Source of the DNA: Metabacillus sp. KUDC1714
GTDB lineage: Bacteria > Bacillota > Bacilli > Bacillales > Bacillaceae
Length of the DNA: 64,000 nucleotides
Direction of reading: 5' to 3'
Assembly: GCF_014217835.1 (NCBI RefSeq)
Contig: NZ_CP055263.1
Coordinates: 1 to 64,000, forward strand
Shown here: in pieces, positions 27,712 to 38,027 of the stretch
Position numbering within the stretch: the first letter of the stretch is position 1
Layout of the letters: each line of letters opens with the position of its first letter
Translations under genes and position numbers: made by a program
Notes under the pieces: generated by a model
What the model was told of the DNA's origin: nothing
Seen by the model: only the letters and a program-made list of their open reading frames with translations
Database searches by the model: none

Positions 27712-27750
27712 TAAAAATGAGTCTGATTCAAGCATCAGACTCATTTTTTC
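27712..27750. terminator. Bidirectional terminator overlapping the L,D-transpeptidase stop codon
   Basis: AAAATGAGTCTGAT pairs with ATCAGACTCATTTT around TCAAGC, with T-tracts on both strands. The stop codon of the minus-strand gene (27741-27743) lies inside the stem. Confidence 0.88.
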
Positions 27751-28250
27751 ATAGCTCCATGTTTTATCGCTAACTCTTCAAATGTCTCATTAGAATTCAG
27801 AATTAATATCCTTGTGCCTAAAGGAATAACTTCAAAGAGGCTTTCAACATTTTTATTTTTCATTCTTACACATCCTTGTGTTACATAATGGCCAATTGAA
27901 TCTTCATTATTAGTTCCATGAATTCCATATGTCCGGCCATCAGTTTCCTCTGCATCAAACCCGATCCATCTTGTGCCTAATGGATTTTTCGGATCGCCTC
28001 CAGTAATATCCTTTTTCCGATAATATGGATCAACAGCCTTTACAATAACTGTAAACTTACCTTCTGGTGTAAGATCATTCGACTTCCCTGTAGCAACTGG
28101 AAATATTTCTTGAATTTCATTTTGATTTATATAAGCTAATTCATTCGATTGCTTGTTAATAATAATAAATGGATCACCAACTATTGGATTTGGTCCTAGC
28201 GGCCAAATGGGTGATGTAATAATTGAAAGAAAAAGAAGCATTGTTTTCAT
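27741..28250 (-). CDS. L,D-transpeptidase (YkuD domain), exported
   Basis: 169 residues. The N-terminus is a short hydrophobic signal (MLLFLSIITSPIWPLG). The YkuD catalytic motif is clear: HGTN with His111, then SIGHYVTQGCVRMKN with the nucleophile Cys127. Such enzymes form 3-3 cross-links in peptidoglycan or attach proteins to it; in Bacillus, homologues contribute to spore or cell wall. No LysM domain is present. ATG with AAGGA upstream. It lies 52 bp after yqjA in the same direction and may be cotranscribed with it. Its position corresponds to yqjB in B. subtilis, but I do not equate the two. Confidence 0.88.
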   Translation of the reverse strand: MKTMLLFLSIITSPIWPLGPNPIVGDPFIIINKQSNELAYINQNEIQEIFPVATGKSNDLTPEGKFTVIVKAVDPYYRKKDITGGDPKNPLGTRWIGFDAEETDGRTYGIHGTNNEDSIGHYVTQGCVRMKNKNVESLFEVIPLGTRILILNSNETFEELAIKHGAMKK

Positions 28251-28301
28251 CGTATCAACGTCCTTTTTCTTTTAATATAAACGAGTAACGCAAGAACAAT
28301 A

Positions 28302-29255
28302 CTATGTATTCATTCCTTTAAACTGACTTTTTATGATTAAATACCTTTCCATTTCTCCGACAAAATGCAGGAGAGCAGCTCTTACCTCAAATTCTTCCCG
28401 CGTTTGAGGTAATTCCATCTCTTCAAAAGATTGTTTTATTTCGAGTAATTGAACTAGAAATTTATGAGCGGTATTTCCAGGATGTATATTCATACGAAGA
28501 TCATGAATAAACTCAGCAATCATCTTACTTTGTTCAACAGAATTTTGCACAGAAGTAACCAATGGAATCACTCGTTCAATAATTTCAAATTGTTTTTCTC
28601 TCATTTTAAAATAATGATAATATGTATTCTCATGGCGCAAAAAGTGATTTTCAACATCACGGAAAGCCATTGTTTTAGCCTCATTTAATAATTCAGCTGT
28701 CTTGATTAATTCATTACCATCCCATTTTCGATCATTATCAGTAAGGTACATTTCAATTTCTTGAAAAATTAATGCTAGATTTTCCTCAACTTGAAGTTGA
28801 TAATTTTTTAGCTTTGATTCAACACTTGGCATATATAAATTCATGATGAGAGCTACACCAATACCAATAATGATTAACATAAACTCATTACCAATCAATT
28901 GGAGAGTGATGTTTTCAGCATTGTATAAATGAAAAATAATGACAGCACTTGTGACAATTCCTTCTGAAGCACGCACTAACACGGTTGTAGGGATAAAAAC
29001 TAACAACATAATTCCAATAATAATTGGATGATAGGTGAGACCTTCAAAAAAGATGAATGAAAAAATGATCGCTATCGTACATGCAAGTAACCTTGCCCAA
29101 GAGCTTTTGAGAGATTTTTTCTTGGTCACTTTTATACATAAAATTGTTATAATTCCGGCAGAAATATAATTATCTAGCTGAAGATATTGTGCAAGCATTA
29201 CAGCTATGGTTGTTCCAAGAGCTGTTTTTACAGTCCGATAACCAATCTTAAACAT
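28302..29255 (-). CDS. yqjA: Aromatic acid exporter family membrane protein, YqjA-like
   Basis: 317 residues: four to five membrane helices in the first 140 residues (GYRTVKTALGTTIAVMLAQ; a second helix at YISAGIITILCIKVTKKKS; EGLTYHPIIIGIMLLVFIPT; VTSAVIIFHLY; EFMLIIIGIGVALIMNLY) followed by a cytoplasmic helical domain of about 175 residues. This is the ArAE_1/FUSC-like layout of B. subtilis YqjA (about 320 residues). A role in efflux is a family-level inference. ATG preceded by GAGGAG. Confidence 0.85.
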   Translation of the reverse strand: MFKIGYRTVKTALGTTIAVMLAQYLQLDNYISAGIITILCIKVTKKKSLKSSWARLLACTIAIIFSFIFFEGLTYHPIIIGIMLLVFIPTTVLVRASEGIVTSAVIIFHLYNAENITLQLIGNEFMLIIIGIGVALIMNLYMPSVESKLKNYQLQVEENLALIFQEIEMYLTDNDRKWDGNELIKTAELLNEAKTMAFRDVENHFLRHENTYYHYFKMREKQFEIIERVIPLVTSVQNSVEQSKMIAEFIHDLRMNIHPGNTAHKFLVQLLEIKQSFEEMELPQTREEFEVRAALLHFVGEMERYLIIKSQFKGMNT

Positions 29256-29374
29256 AAGAAATCTCCTCGATTTGAATTGTTAAAAATTTAAATTGTTTAT
29301 ATGAAAAATAGTTTACACTAAATATAGGTAAAATAGAAAAAAGATGATCAACAGACCACCTTTTTTCATGTATT

Positions 29375-30097
29375 TTATAGCATTTGTTCTAAAAATTCTT
29401 GTGCTCGTTTTGTTTTTGGTGCAGTAAAGAACTCACTTGGTGGAGCATCCTCAACTAGCTTTCCGCCATCAAGGAAAAGAACACGATCAGCAACCTCTTT
29501 AGCAAAGCCCATTTCATGTGTAACAATCGCCATTGTTATACCTGTTTGCGCCAAATCCTTCATTACTTCAAGTACTTCCTTTACCATTTCTGGATCTAGA
29601 GCTGAAGTAGGCTCATCAAACAAAATAACATCAGGATTCATTGCAAGAGCTCTTGCAATTGCGACTCGCTGTTTTTGTCCACCAGATAAACGATTTGGAT
29701 ATTCCGAAGCCTTTTCGAGGAGTCCTACTTTGTTTAATAAGGTTTTCGCTTGTTCCTCTGCTTCCTGCTTTGTTAGCCCTTTTACGGTCATTGGTGCATA
29801 TGTTAAATTATCGAGAACAGACTTATGTGGGAATAAATAGAAATGCTGAAACACCATTCCTACATTTTGACGAATCTTTGAAATATCGGTTTTTGGATTT
29901 GTGATTTCTTGATCATTAATCAACACTTTTCCATCTGTTGGTTTTTCAAGTAAATTTATACAACGTAAAAACGTAGACTTACCAGAACCAGATGGTCCGA
30001 TAATTGCAATCACCTCACCAGAAGCAATCGTTGTTGAAATTCCTTTTAATACCTCTAACTTCCCATATGACTTATGCAAATTTTCAACTTTAATCAC
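29375..30097 (-). CDS. artM: Arginine ABC transporter ATP-binding protein
   Basis: 240 residues, polar amino acid type ATPase. Walker [10 protein letters not shown] at 34-42, Q-loop in [13 protein letters not shown], signature [15 protein letters not shown], Walker [15 protein letters not shown], switch His in IVTHEMGFA. Energises uptake with ArtQ and the lipoprotein ArtP. Its start overlaps the end of artQ by 8 bp, so translation is coupled. Substrate (arginine) is inferred from the art operon order. Confidence 0.93.
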   Translation of the reverse strand: MIKVENLHKSYGKLEVLKGISTTIASGEVIAIIGPSGSGKSTFLRCINLLEKPTDGKVLINDQEITNPKTDISKIRQNVGMVFQHFYLFPHKSVLDNLTYAPMTVKGLTKQEAEEQAKTLLNKVGLLEKASEYPNRLSGGQKQRVAIARALAMNPDVILFDEPTSALDPEMVKEVLEVMKDLAQTGITMAIVTHEMGFAKEVADRVLFLDGGKLVEDAPPSEFFTAPKTKRAQEFLEQML

Positions 30098-30749
30098 TGC
30101 GTCTCATTCTCCCTTCTATACCTTTACCAAGGAGTGTTAAAAACATTACTAATATATAGTAAATTAGACCTGCGAATAATAATGGAGCAAAGTAGTTATA
30201 AGAATCTGCCCCAACTTGATAAGCTCGTCTCATAATATCCTGTACGCCAATTACTGTTACGATCGCAGATTCTTTTGTTAAAGTAATAAACTCATTCATT
30301 AATGCAGGCATAATATTTTTAAATGCTTGAGGCATAATAATATCCTTCATCATCTTTGCATATGGGATACCTAATGCCATTGATGCTTCTTGTTGTCCTT
30401 TATCAATCGCATTTATTCCCGCACGAATGATTTCTGAAATATATGCACCTGAGTTTAACGTAAATGCTGCTACAGCTGCAGGATAAGGATCAATTGGAAA
30501 GCCTAGTATTTGAGGAAGTCCAAAATATATAATAAGTAATTGCAACACTAACGGTGTTCCTCTAAAAATCGATGTATATGCATCAGCAAACCACATTAAA
30601 GGTTTTATTCGACTAATTTTAAATAAAGCTAGAATGATTCCCCATGCAAAACCAAGTAATAAGGAAAGCACAACAATTTGTAATGTTACCCAAATCCCTT
30701 CCAAGATAAAGGGCAAGGATGGAATAATTGAGGTAAAGTTAATATCCAT
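30090..30749 (-). CDS. artQ: Arginine ABC transporter permease
   Basis: 219 residues, the B. subtilis length, with about five membrane helices. The HisMQ-type permease loop is [22 protein letters not shown] near 130, which contacts the ATPase. The start is ATG 30749; a longer TTG reading from 30770 would use the ribosome site AAGGAT as coding sequence. Second gene of artP-artQ-artM, separated from artP by a hairpin that may reduce its expression relative to artP. Confidence 0.93.
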   Translation of the reverse strand: MDINFTSIIPSLPFILEGIWVTLQIVVLSLLLGFAWGIILALFKISRIKPLMWFADAYTSIFRGTPLVLQLLIIYFGLPQILGFPIDPYPAAVAAFTLNSGAYISEIIRAGINAIDKGQQEASMALGIPYAKMMKDIIMPQAFKNIMPALMNEFITLTKESAIVTVIGVQDIMRRAYQVGADSYNYFAPLLFAGLIYYILVMFLTLLGKGIEGRMRRSD

Positions 30750-30796
30750 TCTACTGCCAAATCCTTTCAATCTAAATTAAGTACGTGCCTGTTCAT

Positions 30797-30840
30797 AAAA
30801 AAGGGCTGACACTATTATTAGCTGTCAGTCCCATTGCATT
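30797..30840 (-). terminator. Hairpin between artP and artQ, probable partial terminator
   Basis: On the minus strand GGGACTGACA pairs with TGTCAGCCC and is followed by TTTTTTATG. It lies inside the operon, as expected where the binding protein is made in excess over the permease. Confidence 0.75.
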
Positions 30841-30862
30841 TTTCAGAAGAAAAGTGGATCAC

Positions 30863-31660
30863 TTATTCTTCGCCACCGAACCATTTTGAAACTAAATCTT
30901 CAAGTTCTCCATTTTCTTTCATTTCATTTAATGCTTCATTAAATTCTTCTGTATATTTACTATCCTTTTGGAAAGCAATTGCTGACCCTGCTTCATCTTC
31001 AGGTGCATTAAGAGTAAAGCCTGCTAAATCTTTGTCTTTTTCAATATAGCCATTAGCTACTAGATCTTCAATAATAGCTGCATCAATACGACCAGATTTT
31101 AATTCTTGAATTAAGTCTGAAATTTTATTGCGATTTTCAATTTTCAGGTCAACCTGTTCTGATATTTCTGTAGCTTTTTCTTCTTGGATCGAACCTAATT
31201 GAACACCAATTGTTTTTCCTTCAAGTTCTTCAAGGCTTTTTATTTCTTTATCCTTCAAAGAAATAATCATATGGTTTGCTGTGTAATAGATATCTGAAAA
31301 ATCGACATTCTCTTCACGCTCTGGTGTTGGTGTCATGCCTGATAACACGATATCAATTTGTTTTGCTTGAAGAGCCGGGATTAAACTATTAAAATCCATA
31401 TCCTGTACTTCAATTTCATAACCAGTTTTTTCTGCTAATGCATTTGCAAGATCAATATCAAAACCGATAATGTCACTACCTTTAGCTGTATCAATATATT
31501 CAAATGGTGGATAATCAGCTGAAGTTGCCATTTTTAACACTTTCTTATCTTCTGATTCAGACCCTGAAGTTGAACCCTTTCCATCATCTGTACTTGTCCC
31601 ACAAGCTGCTAATAGGCCAACTACTAAAAGGCTTATAATAAACAATGATAATTTTTTCAT
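30863..31660 (-). CDS. artP: Arginine-binding lipoprotein of ABC transporter
   Basis: 265 residues. Signal peptide with lipobox VGLLAAC (Cys20), a Ser/Asp-rich tether, then a periplasmic-binding-protein type 3 domain: ATSADYPPFEYIDT near 48, IIGFDIDLANALAEKTG, ALQAKQIDIVLSGMTPTPER. Captures polar amino acid outside the membrane. ATG after AGGAGG. First gene of artPQM. The 250-bp region upstream lies between it and the brxB terminator. Confidence 0.92.
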   Translation of the reverse strand: MKKLSLFIISLLVVGLLAACGTSTDDGKGSTSGSESEDKKVLKMATSADYPPFEYIDTAKGSDIIGFDIDLANALAEKTGYEIEVQDMDFNSLIPALQAKQIDIVLSGMTPTPEREENVDFSDIYYTANHMIISLKDKEIKSLEELEGKTIGVQLGSIQEEKATEISEQVDLKIENRNKISDLIQELKSGRIDAAIIEDLVANGYIEKDKDLAGFTLNAPEDEAGSAIAFQKDSKYTEEFNEALNEMKENGELEDLVSKWFGGEE

Positions 31661-31850
31661 AATAGTTTCCTCCTATAATTTATAAACCAACATTACTTTT
31701 TTAATAAGTGTATTTCCACTAATAATTATTCGATATTCTGTATTTTAACACAGGTTTATAATTATGCAATATTTATTCATAAAAATGTAATTATAAAAAT
31801 ATTTCGTCAATTTGTTTTTTTAGAATACTTTAATCATTGTTGCCCCACAT

Positions 31851-31889
31851 AAAAAAGAGGTAGACACAATGTGTGTCTACCTCTTTTTT
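31851..31889 (-). terminator. Terminator of brxB
   Basis: AAAAAAGAGGTAGACACA and its exact complement flank a 3-nt loop; U-tract on both strands. It lies 22 bp downstream of the brxB stop. Confidence 0.9.
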
Positions 31890-31910
31890 ACTGATTTTTA
31901 CTTTCTCATT

Positions 31911-32348
31911 TTATACTTCTTCACAATACTCATCAAACGCAGCTTGAAGCTTTGCAACGACTGACATTGGATCATGACCTTCAATTTCATGACGTTCAAC
32001 CATTGTCATTAACTTACCATCTTTAAGTAAAGCAAATGAAGGTGATGATGGTGGATATCCAGTAAACAATTCACGAGCTCGTGCTGTTGCTTCTTTATCC
32101 TGTCCTGCAAAAACAGTCACAAGATTATCTGGACGATTGTCATAATGTACAGCATGAGCTGCTGCTGGTCTTGCAATCCCACCAGCACATCCACAAACAC
32201 TGTTCACCATTACTAGAGTCGTGCCTTTGCTATTTAATGTTTCATCTACTTCTTCTGGTGAAGTAAGTTCAGTATATCCAGCTGCAACAATTTCCTTGCG
32301 AGCTTGTTGTACGATATCATTCATAAATAAGTTAAAATCCATACTCAA
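31911..32348 (-). CDS. brxB: Bacilliredoxin (YphP/YqiW family)
   Basis: 145 residues, the length of B. subtilis BrxB, with near-identical ends ([19 protein letters not shown]). Thioredoxin-like fold with the unusual CGC active site at Cys52-Gly-Cys54 ([10 protein letters not shown]). It removes bacillithiol from S-bacillithiolated proteins, so it implies a bacillithiol-producing host. TTG start 6 nt after AAGGAGAGG; ATG 32342 is possible. Single gene. Confidence 0.95.
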   Translation of the reverse strand: MSMDFNLFMNDIVQQARKEIVAAGYTELTSPEEVDETLNSKGTTLVMVNSVCGCAGGIARPAAAHAVHYDNRPDNLVTVFAGQDKEATARARELFTGYPPSSPSFALLKDGKLMTMVERHEIEGHDPMSVVAKLQAAFDEYCEEV

Positions 32349-32419
32349 TGAAAACCTCTCCTTTTACGCTCAATATATTTATTTTACCAAGCTTTCTATC
32401 AAATGAGCAAATAGATCGC

Positions 32420-33430
32420 TCAATTTTTATCTTTTACGAAAAGATCTAATAAATCTAGTGCACTTGCTGCAACACTTCTTTCACCGTTCATCACTGCTTT
32501 TTCAAAGTGAGTAAGCTGTTGACTCACCTTTGGATGTTGATAAAAATTCTGATAAAGCTCTTGTTTAAGTAGATCATGCAGCCAATTTCGTTGTTGATCA
32601 CTTCTTCTTTTATGAAAGATATTGCATTTTTTCGTGTATGCCTCAAACTGTTGGATTAGCTGCCATATGTCTTCAATCCCTGTTTCCTTTAACGCAGATG
32701 CTGTGACAGCTCTTGTTGTCCATCCAGATGTATACGGCTTTAGAAAGTGAAGAATCGTGTTATATTCATGCTTTGCTTTATTGGCTTTTGCAAGATTGTC
32801 ACCATCAGCCTTATTGACAACAACTAAATCTGGTAATTCCATAATCCCTTTTTTCATCGTTTGCAGCTCATCCCCTGCACCTGTTAGAACTAGCAACATA
32901 AAAAAGTCTACCATATCACGGACAACAAATTCACCTTGCCCTACACCCATTGTCTCTACAAGAATGACATCATATCCAGCTGCTTCACATAAAGCAATAG
33001 TTTCTCTCGTCTTTCGATTTACTCCACCTAGATTTCCTCCTGAAGGGGAAGGTCTAATAAACGCAAGTGGGTTTCTAGATAATCTTTCCATTCTGGTTTT
33101 GTCGCCCATAATGCTTCCCTTTGATACGTTACTGCTAGGATCAATAGCGAGTACAGCGACCCGGAAGCCGAGATGGCATAAATAAGTTCCCAATGAGTCA
33201 ACGAAAGTACTTTTACCCGCACCTGGAACTCCTGTAATTCCAATTCTTATCGATCCTGAACTCTTTTTTAATAGTGCTTCGATAATTTGCTGAGCCTTTT
33301 CAAAATGTCTTTTCGCATTACTTTCTACTAGTGTTATTGCTTGAGCTAAAATAACTCTGTCACCTTTGACAATTCCATCAATATACTCGTTTGTAGCCAT
33401 TTCATTGCTTTTTCGAATATATTTCGTCAT
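32420..33430 (-). CDS. meaB: Methylmalonyl-CoA mutase-associated GTPase MeaB
   Basis: 336 residues, G3E-type P-loop GTPase. Walker A GVPGAGKS at 67-74, switch region [18 protein letters not shown], the ETMGVGQ segment near 160 and the base-recognition motif VVNKADGD near 207. MeaB gates delivery and protection of adenosylcobalamin in the mutase. Its ATG overlaps the mutB stop by 4 bp (ATGA), indicating coupled translation. Last gene of mutA-mutB-meaB. Confidence 0.93.
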   Translation of the reverse strand: MTKYIRKSNEMATNEYIDGIVKGDRVILAQAITLVESNAKRHFEKAQQIIEALLKKSSGSIRIGITGVPGAGKSTFVDSLGTYLCHLGFRVAVLAIDPSSNVSKGSIMGDKTRMERLSRNPLAFIRPSPSGGNLGGVNRKTRETIALCEAAGYDVILVETMGVGQGEFVVRDMVDFFMLLVLTGAGDELQTMKKGIMELPDLVVVNKADGDNLAKANKAKHEYNTILHFLKPYTSGWTTRAVTASALKETGIEDIWQLIQQFEAYTKKCNIFHKRRSDQQRNWLHDLLKQELYQNFYQHPKVSQQLTHFEKAVMNGERSVAASALDLLDLFVKDKN

Positions 33431-35574
33431 TCTTCAATTTCCTCATAGCCCAATCTCTCAAGGATCTTATTTAATACCTTAGTTGCAGCAACAGGTATTA
33501 CAGTTCCGGGCCCAAATATTTCCGCAGCTCCCTTTTCTTTTAGCTCATCGTAATCCTGATAAGGAATCACACCGCCAATAATGACAATTATATCTTCTCT
33601 CCCTAACTTTTTTAATTCATTTATAAGTTGGGGAAGAAGTGTTTTATGGCCAGCTGCTAATGAGCTCATTCCTACAACATGAACATCGTTTTCTACCGCT
33701 TGTACGGCAGTTTCAGCAGGTGTTTGGAAGAGTGGCCCGATATCTACATCAAAGCCCAAATCAGCAAATGCTGTTGCGATTACCTTGGCTCCTCGATCAT
33801 GTCCGTCCTGGCCCATCTTTGCAATGAGAATTCTTGGACGTCTTCCCTCAAGCTCATAAAATTGATCTGTTTTCTCTCTCACCTTGGTTATTTCTTCTTC
33901 GTTTGAAAATTCCGAGCTATAAACTCCACTAATTGAACGAATCATTGCTTGATGGCGTTTACTAACCTTTTCAATTGCATATGAAATTTCACCAAGTGTT
34001 GCTCGCTGGCGTGCTGCTTCAACAGCTAGCTCTAAAAGATTTCCTTCACCATTGGCGGTTGCAGTCGTTATTTTTTGCAAGGCTTTATTCACAAGCTCAT
34101 CATTTCGCTTTGCTTTTACTTCATTTATTCTTTGAATTTGCTTTTTTCTTACCTCTGTATTATCGATCGACAAAATATCAAGCGGGTCCTCTTTTTCAAG
34201 CTTAAATTTATTCACTCCAATTATTGTTTCTTTTCCTGAATCAATTTTCGCCTGCCTTCTCGCAGCCGCCTCCTCTATTTTCATTTTTGGAAGACCTGTT
34301 TCAATCGCTTTCGTCATACCACCAAGCTGTTCAATCTCAGCCATATGCTTTGTCGCGCGTTCAATGAGTGAATCTGTTAAGGATTCTACAAAGTAAGAGC
34401 CTCCCCATGGATCAATCACATCACAGATTCCGGTTTCATGCTGTAAATACAACTGTGTATTTCGAGCAATTCTCGCGGAAAAATCAGTTGGTAATGCGAT
34501 CGCCTCATCTAATGCATTCGTATGGAGGGATTGGGTATGTCCCATTACCGCTGCATGTGCCTCGATACATGTTCGAACAACGTTATTAAAAGGATCCTGC
34601 TCAGTTAAACTCCATCCTGAAGTCTGAGAATGTGTTCGCAATGCAAGGGATTTTGGATTTTTAGGATTAAACTTCTTAACGATGGATGACCACATATAAC
34701 GTGCTGCTCTCATTTTGGCTACTTCCATGAAATAATTCATCCCAATCGCCCAAAAAAACGATAATCGAGGTGCAAATTGATCAATATCAAGACCAGCCTT
34801 TAAGCCAGTTCGTATATACTCAAGACCATCTGACAATGTATAAGCGAGCTCAAGATCTGCTGGTGCTCCTGCTTCCTGCATGTGGTAGCCAGAGATACTT
34901 ATACTATTAAACTTTGGCATATTTTTCGACGTATACTCAAAAATATCGCCAATAATTCTCATTGATGTTTCTGGCGGATAAATATATGTATTACGAACCA
35001 TATATTCTTTTAAAATATCATTTTGAATCGTACCTGATAGCTTTTCCTTTGCTACTCCTTGCTCTTCTGCTGTTACGATATAAAATGCCATAATTGGCAA
35101 GACCGCACCATTCATTGTCATTGAAACCGACATTTCATCTAAAGGAATTCCATCAAATAATAGCTTCATATCTTGAATGGAGTCAATAGCCACTCCTGCC
35201 TTTCCAACATCTCCTTCTACCCGAGGATGATCAGAATCATAGCCGCGATGTGTTGCCAAATCAAAGGCAACGGATAGGCCCTTTTGTCCCATCTCTAAGT
35301 TTCTTTTGTAAAAGGCATTACTTTCTTCTGCACTTGAAAATCCAGCATACTGTCTAATTGTCCATGGCTTATTCACATACATTGTCGCATAAGGCCCACG
35401 TAAATAAGGATACGTCCCTGGAAATGTATCCAAATGCTCGATTTTTTCAAGGTCCGTTGAATCGTATTTATTTTTCACTCGTATTTGCTCATGTGTATTG
35501 AAAAATGATGGAGAAGGATCCTGAGATGCTGTCGGTTTTATAAGCTTTGCCTCAGTAATAGTTCGACGTTTCAT
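33427..35574 (-). CDS. mutB: Methylmalonyl-CoA mutase, large (catalytic) subunit
   Basis: 715 residues. Isomerises (R)-methylmalonyl-CoA to succinyl-CoA with adenosylcobalamin. The TIM-barrel half begins around [39 protein letters not shown] lies near 330. The C-terminal cobalamin domain has the DxHxxG motif ([10 protein letters not shown], about 595) and GMSSLAAGH, giving the base-off His ligand. ATG 35574 overlaps the mutA stop by one base (TGATG). A minus-strand TTG one codon upstream is not needed. Confidence 0.95.
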   Translation of the reverse strand: MKRRTITEAKLIKPTASQDPSPSFFNTHEQIRVKNKYDSTDLEKIEHLDTFPGTYPYLRGPYATMYVNKPWTIRQYAGFSSAEESNAFYKRNLEMGQKGLSVAFDLATHRGYDSDHPRVEGDVGKAGVAIDSIQDMKLLFDGIPLDEMSVSMTMNGAVLPIMAFYIVTAEEQGVAKEKLSGTIQNDILKEYMVRNTYIYPPETSMRIIGDIFEYTSKNMPKFNSISISGYHMQEAGAPADLELAYTLSDGLEYIRTGLKAGLDIDQFAPRLSFFWAIGMNYFMEVAKMRAARYMWSSIVKKFNPKNPKSLALRTHSQTSGWSLTEQDPFNNVVRTCIEAHAAVMGHTQSLHTNALDEAIALPTDFSARIARNTQLYLQHETGICDVIDPWGGSYFVESLTDSLIERATKHMAEIEQLGGMTKAIETGLPKMKIEEAAARRQAKIDSGKETIIGVNKFKLEKEDPLDILSIDNTEVRKKQIQRINEVKAKRNDELVNKALQKITTATANGEGNLLELAVEAARQRATLGEISYAIEKVSKRHQAMIRSISGVYSSEFSNEEEITKVREKTDQFYELEGRRPRILIAKMGQDGHDRGAKVIATAFADLGFDVDIGPLFQTPAETAVQAVENDVHVVGMSSLAAGHKTLLPQLINELKKLGREDIIVIIGGVIPYQDYDELKEKGAAEIFGPGTVIPVAATKVLNKILERLGYEEIEE

Positions 35575-37466
35575 CAATTTCCAACCCCCATTAAGTGATG
35601 AATAGTGACTAGGAATTTATACGCATTCATGTTTGTAGTGATAACACCATTTAACCCATACTCCGCCATTTTCTTCTCATGACCATTCCCGGTGATAAAT
35701 AGATGAACTGATTTCTTTCCTTCCTTTATCTTACTAATAAAAGAAGAATCAATTTTATTATAACCCTCGTCATTTCCACAGAAGATAATCACATTACCAT
35801 TAGGGTATGATGAAAACTGATCATATGAAACAACCTCTACCGTTATTCCACCTGAAGCAAGTAAGCCTGTCACGAAGTCAAGTCGGGGCTTATAATCTTT
35901 TAATCTCCCAAAAACAATAACGTCAACTTTTAATTGTTGATGATTTTTTTTAACGTATGTTTCAGCAGCAATTCTTAACTGCTCAAAATGCTCTACAAGA
36001 CGTCTAGTTTTAATAGGAGTTATCTTTATCTGTTCAAGTAGATTTTGAGTTTTTACAATTGGTACTTCCTTATTCTTATTAACAAAAATATACGCATTTT
36101 GAAATGTTGTAACTTGTTTGGTATCTGTGTGATGTTCTTTTGCTTGTTTAATACCTTGTAACGTCGCTTCAACTTGATCGGAAAGGTTCGCAAATGCATT
36201 CGTCCCAATAACCGTTGTTTTACTCTTATTAACATCATCTACTCTTTTTTCAAATATTGTTTCAAGTTCTTTTTGAGGTTCACCCTCTTTTAATAGGTGG
36301 AGAAAGCCTCCTTTTTCATCGATCTCTATTATTTCTTTCCAGGCTCGTTCTGCCAGCTCATTTGTTAACGTTTCTACATAATAAGATCCTCCTGCTGGAT
36401 CGATGACACTAAAAAGTAAGTTTTCCTCTTTTAAAATAAATTGAGTATTTCTTGCAATTCTTTCTCCTAGTTCTCCTCTACTCGGCAAAACATAATCAAA
36501 AGGATAGATAGATAATTCATCGACACCTGCTACAGCTGCCGCAAAACCTTCAGTTGTTGTGCGTAAAAGATTTACATGAACATCATAACCTGTCTTATTA
36601 AATATCGAGGTTCTTGCATGAAGATACATTTTCTGTGATTCTTTGTTTCCTCCTAATGCATGTATAAGTGATGCCCATAATTGCTTTGCTGCTCGAAATT
36701 TAGCAATTTCCATAAAAAAATTAGACCCTATCGCAAAAGAAAAAGTTATGTTTTTAGCAATGATATCTATAGTTATACCACGATTTAGCAGCTCATTTAT
36801 CACATCAAGTGCATGTGAGAAGGTGTAGTTCAGCTCTTGAAGTGCATGGGCCCCTGCTTCATGATAAAGGTCACCTTTAATCAGTAAACAGCGTACTTCA
36901 CACTCATGCATTTGACACCACTTTATCGTATCAGCAAGATAATCAAATTGTGTTTTAACAGACCTTATATCTTCTTCGCCACTAATTAAAATGCTTTCAT
37001 ACGGGTCAAAACTTAAAGTTCCTTTTAGGTTCTTTAGTTCATTTCTCTTTTTACGAGATTGAAGAAACAGAGGTATAAAACCAATGTCTTCTCCTACATC
37101 AAAAAGAAAGGAATCATTTAGCCAGTCGATGTGCAAAAAAGCAACATCTAAGTCCACAATTTTTTTTAGACACTGAACATTATCTAGATAAAATGAGCTC
37201 TGCCCCTTATTCTTAGCTTGTTTTATCATCTCACTCAACTCATGGCTATTTTCAGCTAAAATAACTTGACTAATATTCCAATCATTCGATTCGCGATGAT
37301 CATGTATTATTGGCAGTTTCCTAGAATCATAATCCCCTTTTGCATATAATGGCTTTAGCTTAATACCTTCGTATGTAGTTGAACTTAGACTTTCAAACAT
37401 CTTTCCCCTTAATGCTTTTTCAGCCTCAGCTTTCCAATCGTTCCAATTCCCCTTTGTATGTATCAT
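35574..37466 (-). CDS. mutA: Methylmalonyl-CoA mutase, small subunit
   Basis: 630 residues, homologous to MutB throughout. The N-terminal signature [16 protein letters not shown] and [19 protein letters not shown] are typical. The C-terminal cobalamin-like domain lacks the DxHxxG His ([14 protein letters not shown]), as in known small subunits, so it is structural. The start is ATG 37466 with GGGGAGG 8 nt upstream; GTG 37508 abuts its own AGAGG and is rejected. First gene of mutA-mutB-meaB. B. subtilis lacks these genes at this locus. Confidence 0.93.
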   Translation of the reverse strand: MIHTKGNWNDWKAEAEKALRGKMFESLSSTTYEGIKLKPLYAKGDYDSRKLPIIHDHRESNDWNISQVILAENSHELSEMIKQAKNKGQSSFYLDNVQCLKKIVDLDVAFLHIDWLNDSFLFDVGEDIGFIPLFLQSRKKRNELKNLKGTLSFDPYESILISGEEDIRSVKTQFDYLADTIKWCQMHECEVRCLLIKGDLYHEAGAHALQELNYTFSHALDVINELLNRGITIDIIAKNITFSFAIGSNFFMEIAKFRAAKQLWASLIHALGGNKESQKMYLHARTSIFNKTGYDVHVNLLRTTTEGFAAAVAGVDELSIYPFDYVLPSRGELGERIARNTQFILKEENLLFSVIDPAGGSYYVETLTNELAERAWKEIIEIDEKGGFLHLLKEGEPQKELETIFEKRVDDVNKSKTTVIGTNAFANLSDQVEATLQGIKQAKEHHTDTKQVTTFQNAYIFVNKNKEVPIVKTQNLLEQIKITPIKTRRLVEHFEQLRIAAETYVKKNHQQLKVDVIVFGRLKDYKPRLDFVTGLLASGGITVEVVSYDQFSSYPNGNVIIFCGNDEGYNKIDSSFISKIKEGKKSVHLFITGNGHEKKMAEYGLNGVITTNMNAYKFLVTIHHLMGVGN

Positions 37467-37688
37467 GCCTAGTTCCTCCCCATGAAGTGTTCCTATTCGA
37501 AAGTCCACCCTCTTGTTGAAAAATTCATGATCTACTACATTTACTAAACGATTCAGAATAAATAACTTTTGATAAGCGCTTTCATTTATAAAAAATATAA
37601 AAGTTCTACAATTTTATTTTATTATAATTTTTCACCATCAGCAATGAAGTTCTAGCTAAAGATTCATTTGAAGAGAAAAGTAAACACA

Positions 37689-37765
37689 AAGGGTCAGACC
37701 CTCAAACCATATATAAAGCTTTACTTCAGTAAATGCTATATATGGAGTTGAATGTTCTGACCCTT
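37689..37765. repeat. 77-bp MITE- or REP-like inverted-repeat element
   Basis: The ends AAGGGTCAGA and TCTGACCCTT are exact 10-bp inverted repeats; inside, CCATATATA-AGC and GCTATATATGG also pair, so the whole segment folds as one hairpin. No coding capacity and no evident target duplication. A transcriptional role is possible too. Lies in the mutA-bkdB gap. Confidence 0.55.
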
Positions 37766-37798
37766 ATTAGTCTGTTTCATCTTACATTTTATTTTTTT

Positions 37799-38027
37799 AA
37801 AAGGCTCTTTTCTAATAGATTGTTTCTTTTAAAACGAAAACTATTTAAGGTTGATTGGAGCGGCAGTGCGAGACTCCTGCGGGAGTAGCGGGACAGGTGA
37901 GAGCCCACAGGCGTTTACGCCGAGGAGGCTCACCGCCCGCCCCGCGGAAAGCGAGCATCTGCAGCGGAAATCAACCTCACCGCATACTTGGTAAATAGCA
38001 ACAAAGTTTGCGAAAACAGCCTTTTTT
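37799..38027. repeat. Palindromic intergenic repeat with outer arms
   Basis: The core 37849-37977 starts AGGTTGATT and ends AATCAACCT, is GC-rich, and has internal palindromes (GGCGTTTACGCC; GACTCCTGCGGGAGT). Outer arms AAAAGGCTCTTTTC (37799) and GAAAACAGCCTTTT (38013) are nearly inverted repeats. On the minus strand the right arm ends in a T-run close after the bkdB stop and may act as its terminator. Degenerate fragments occur near 13972 and 14381. This is a widespread Bacillaceae repeat style. Confidence 0.7.
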
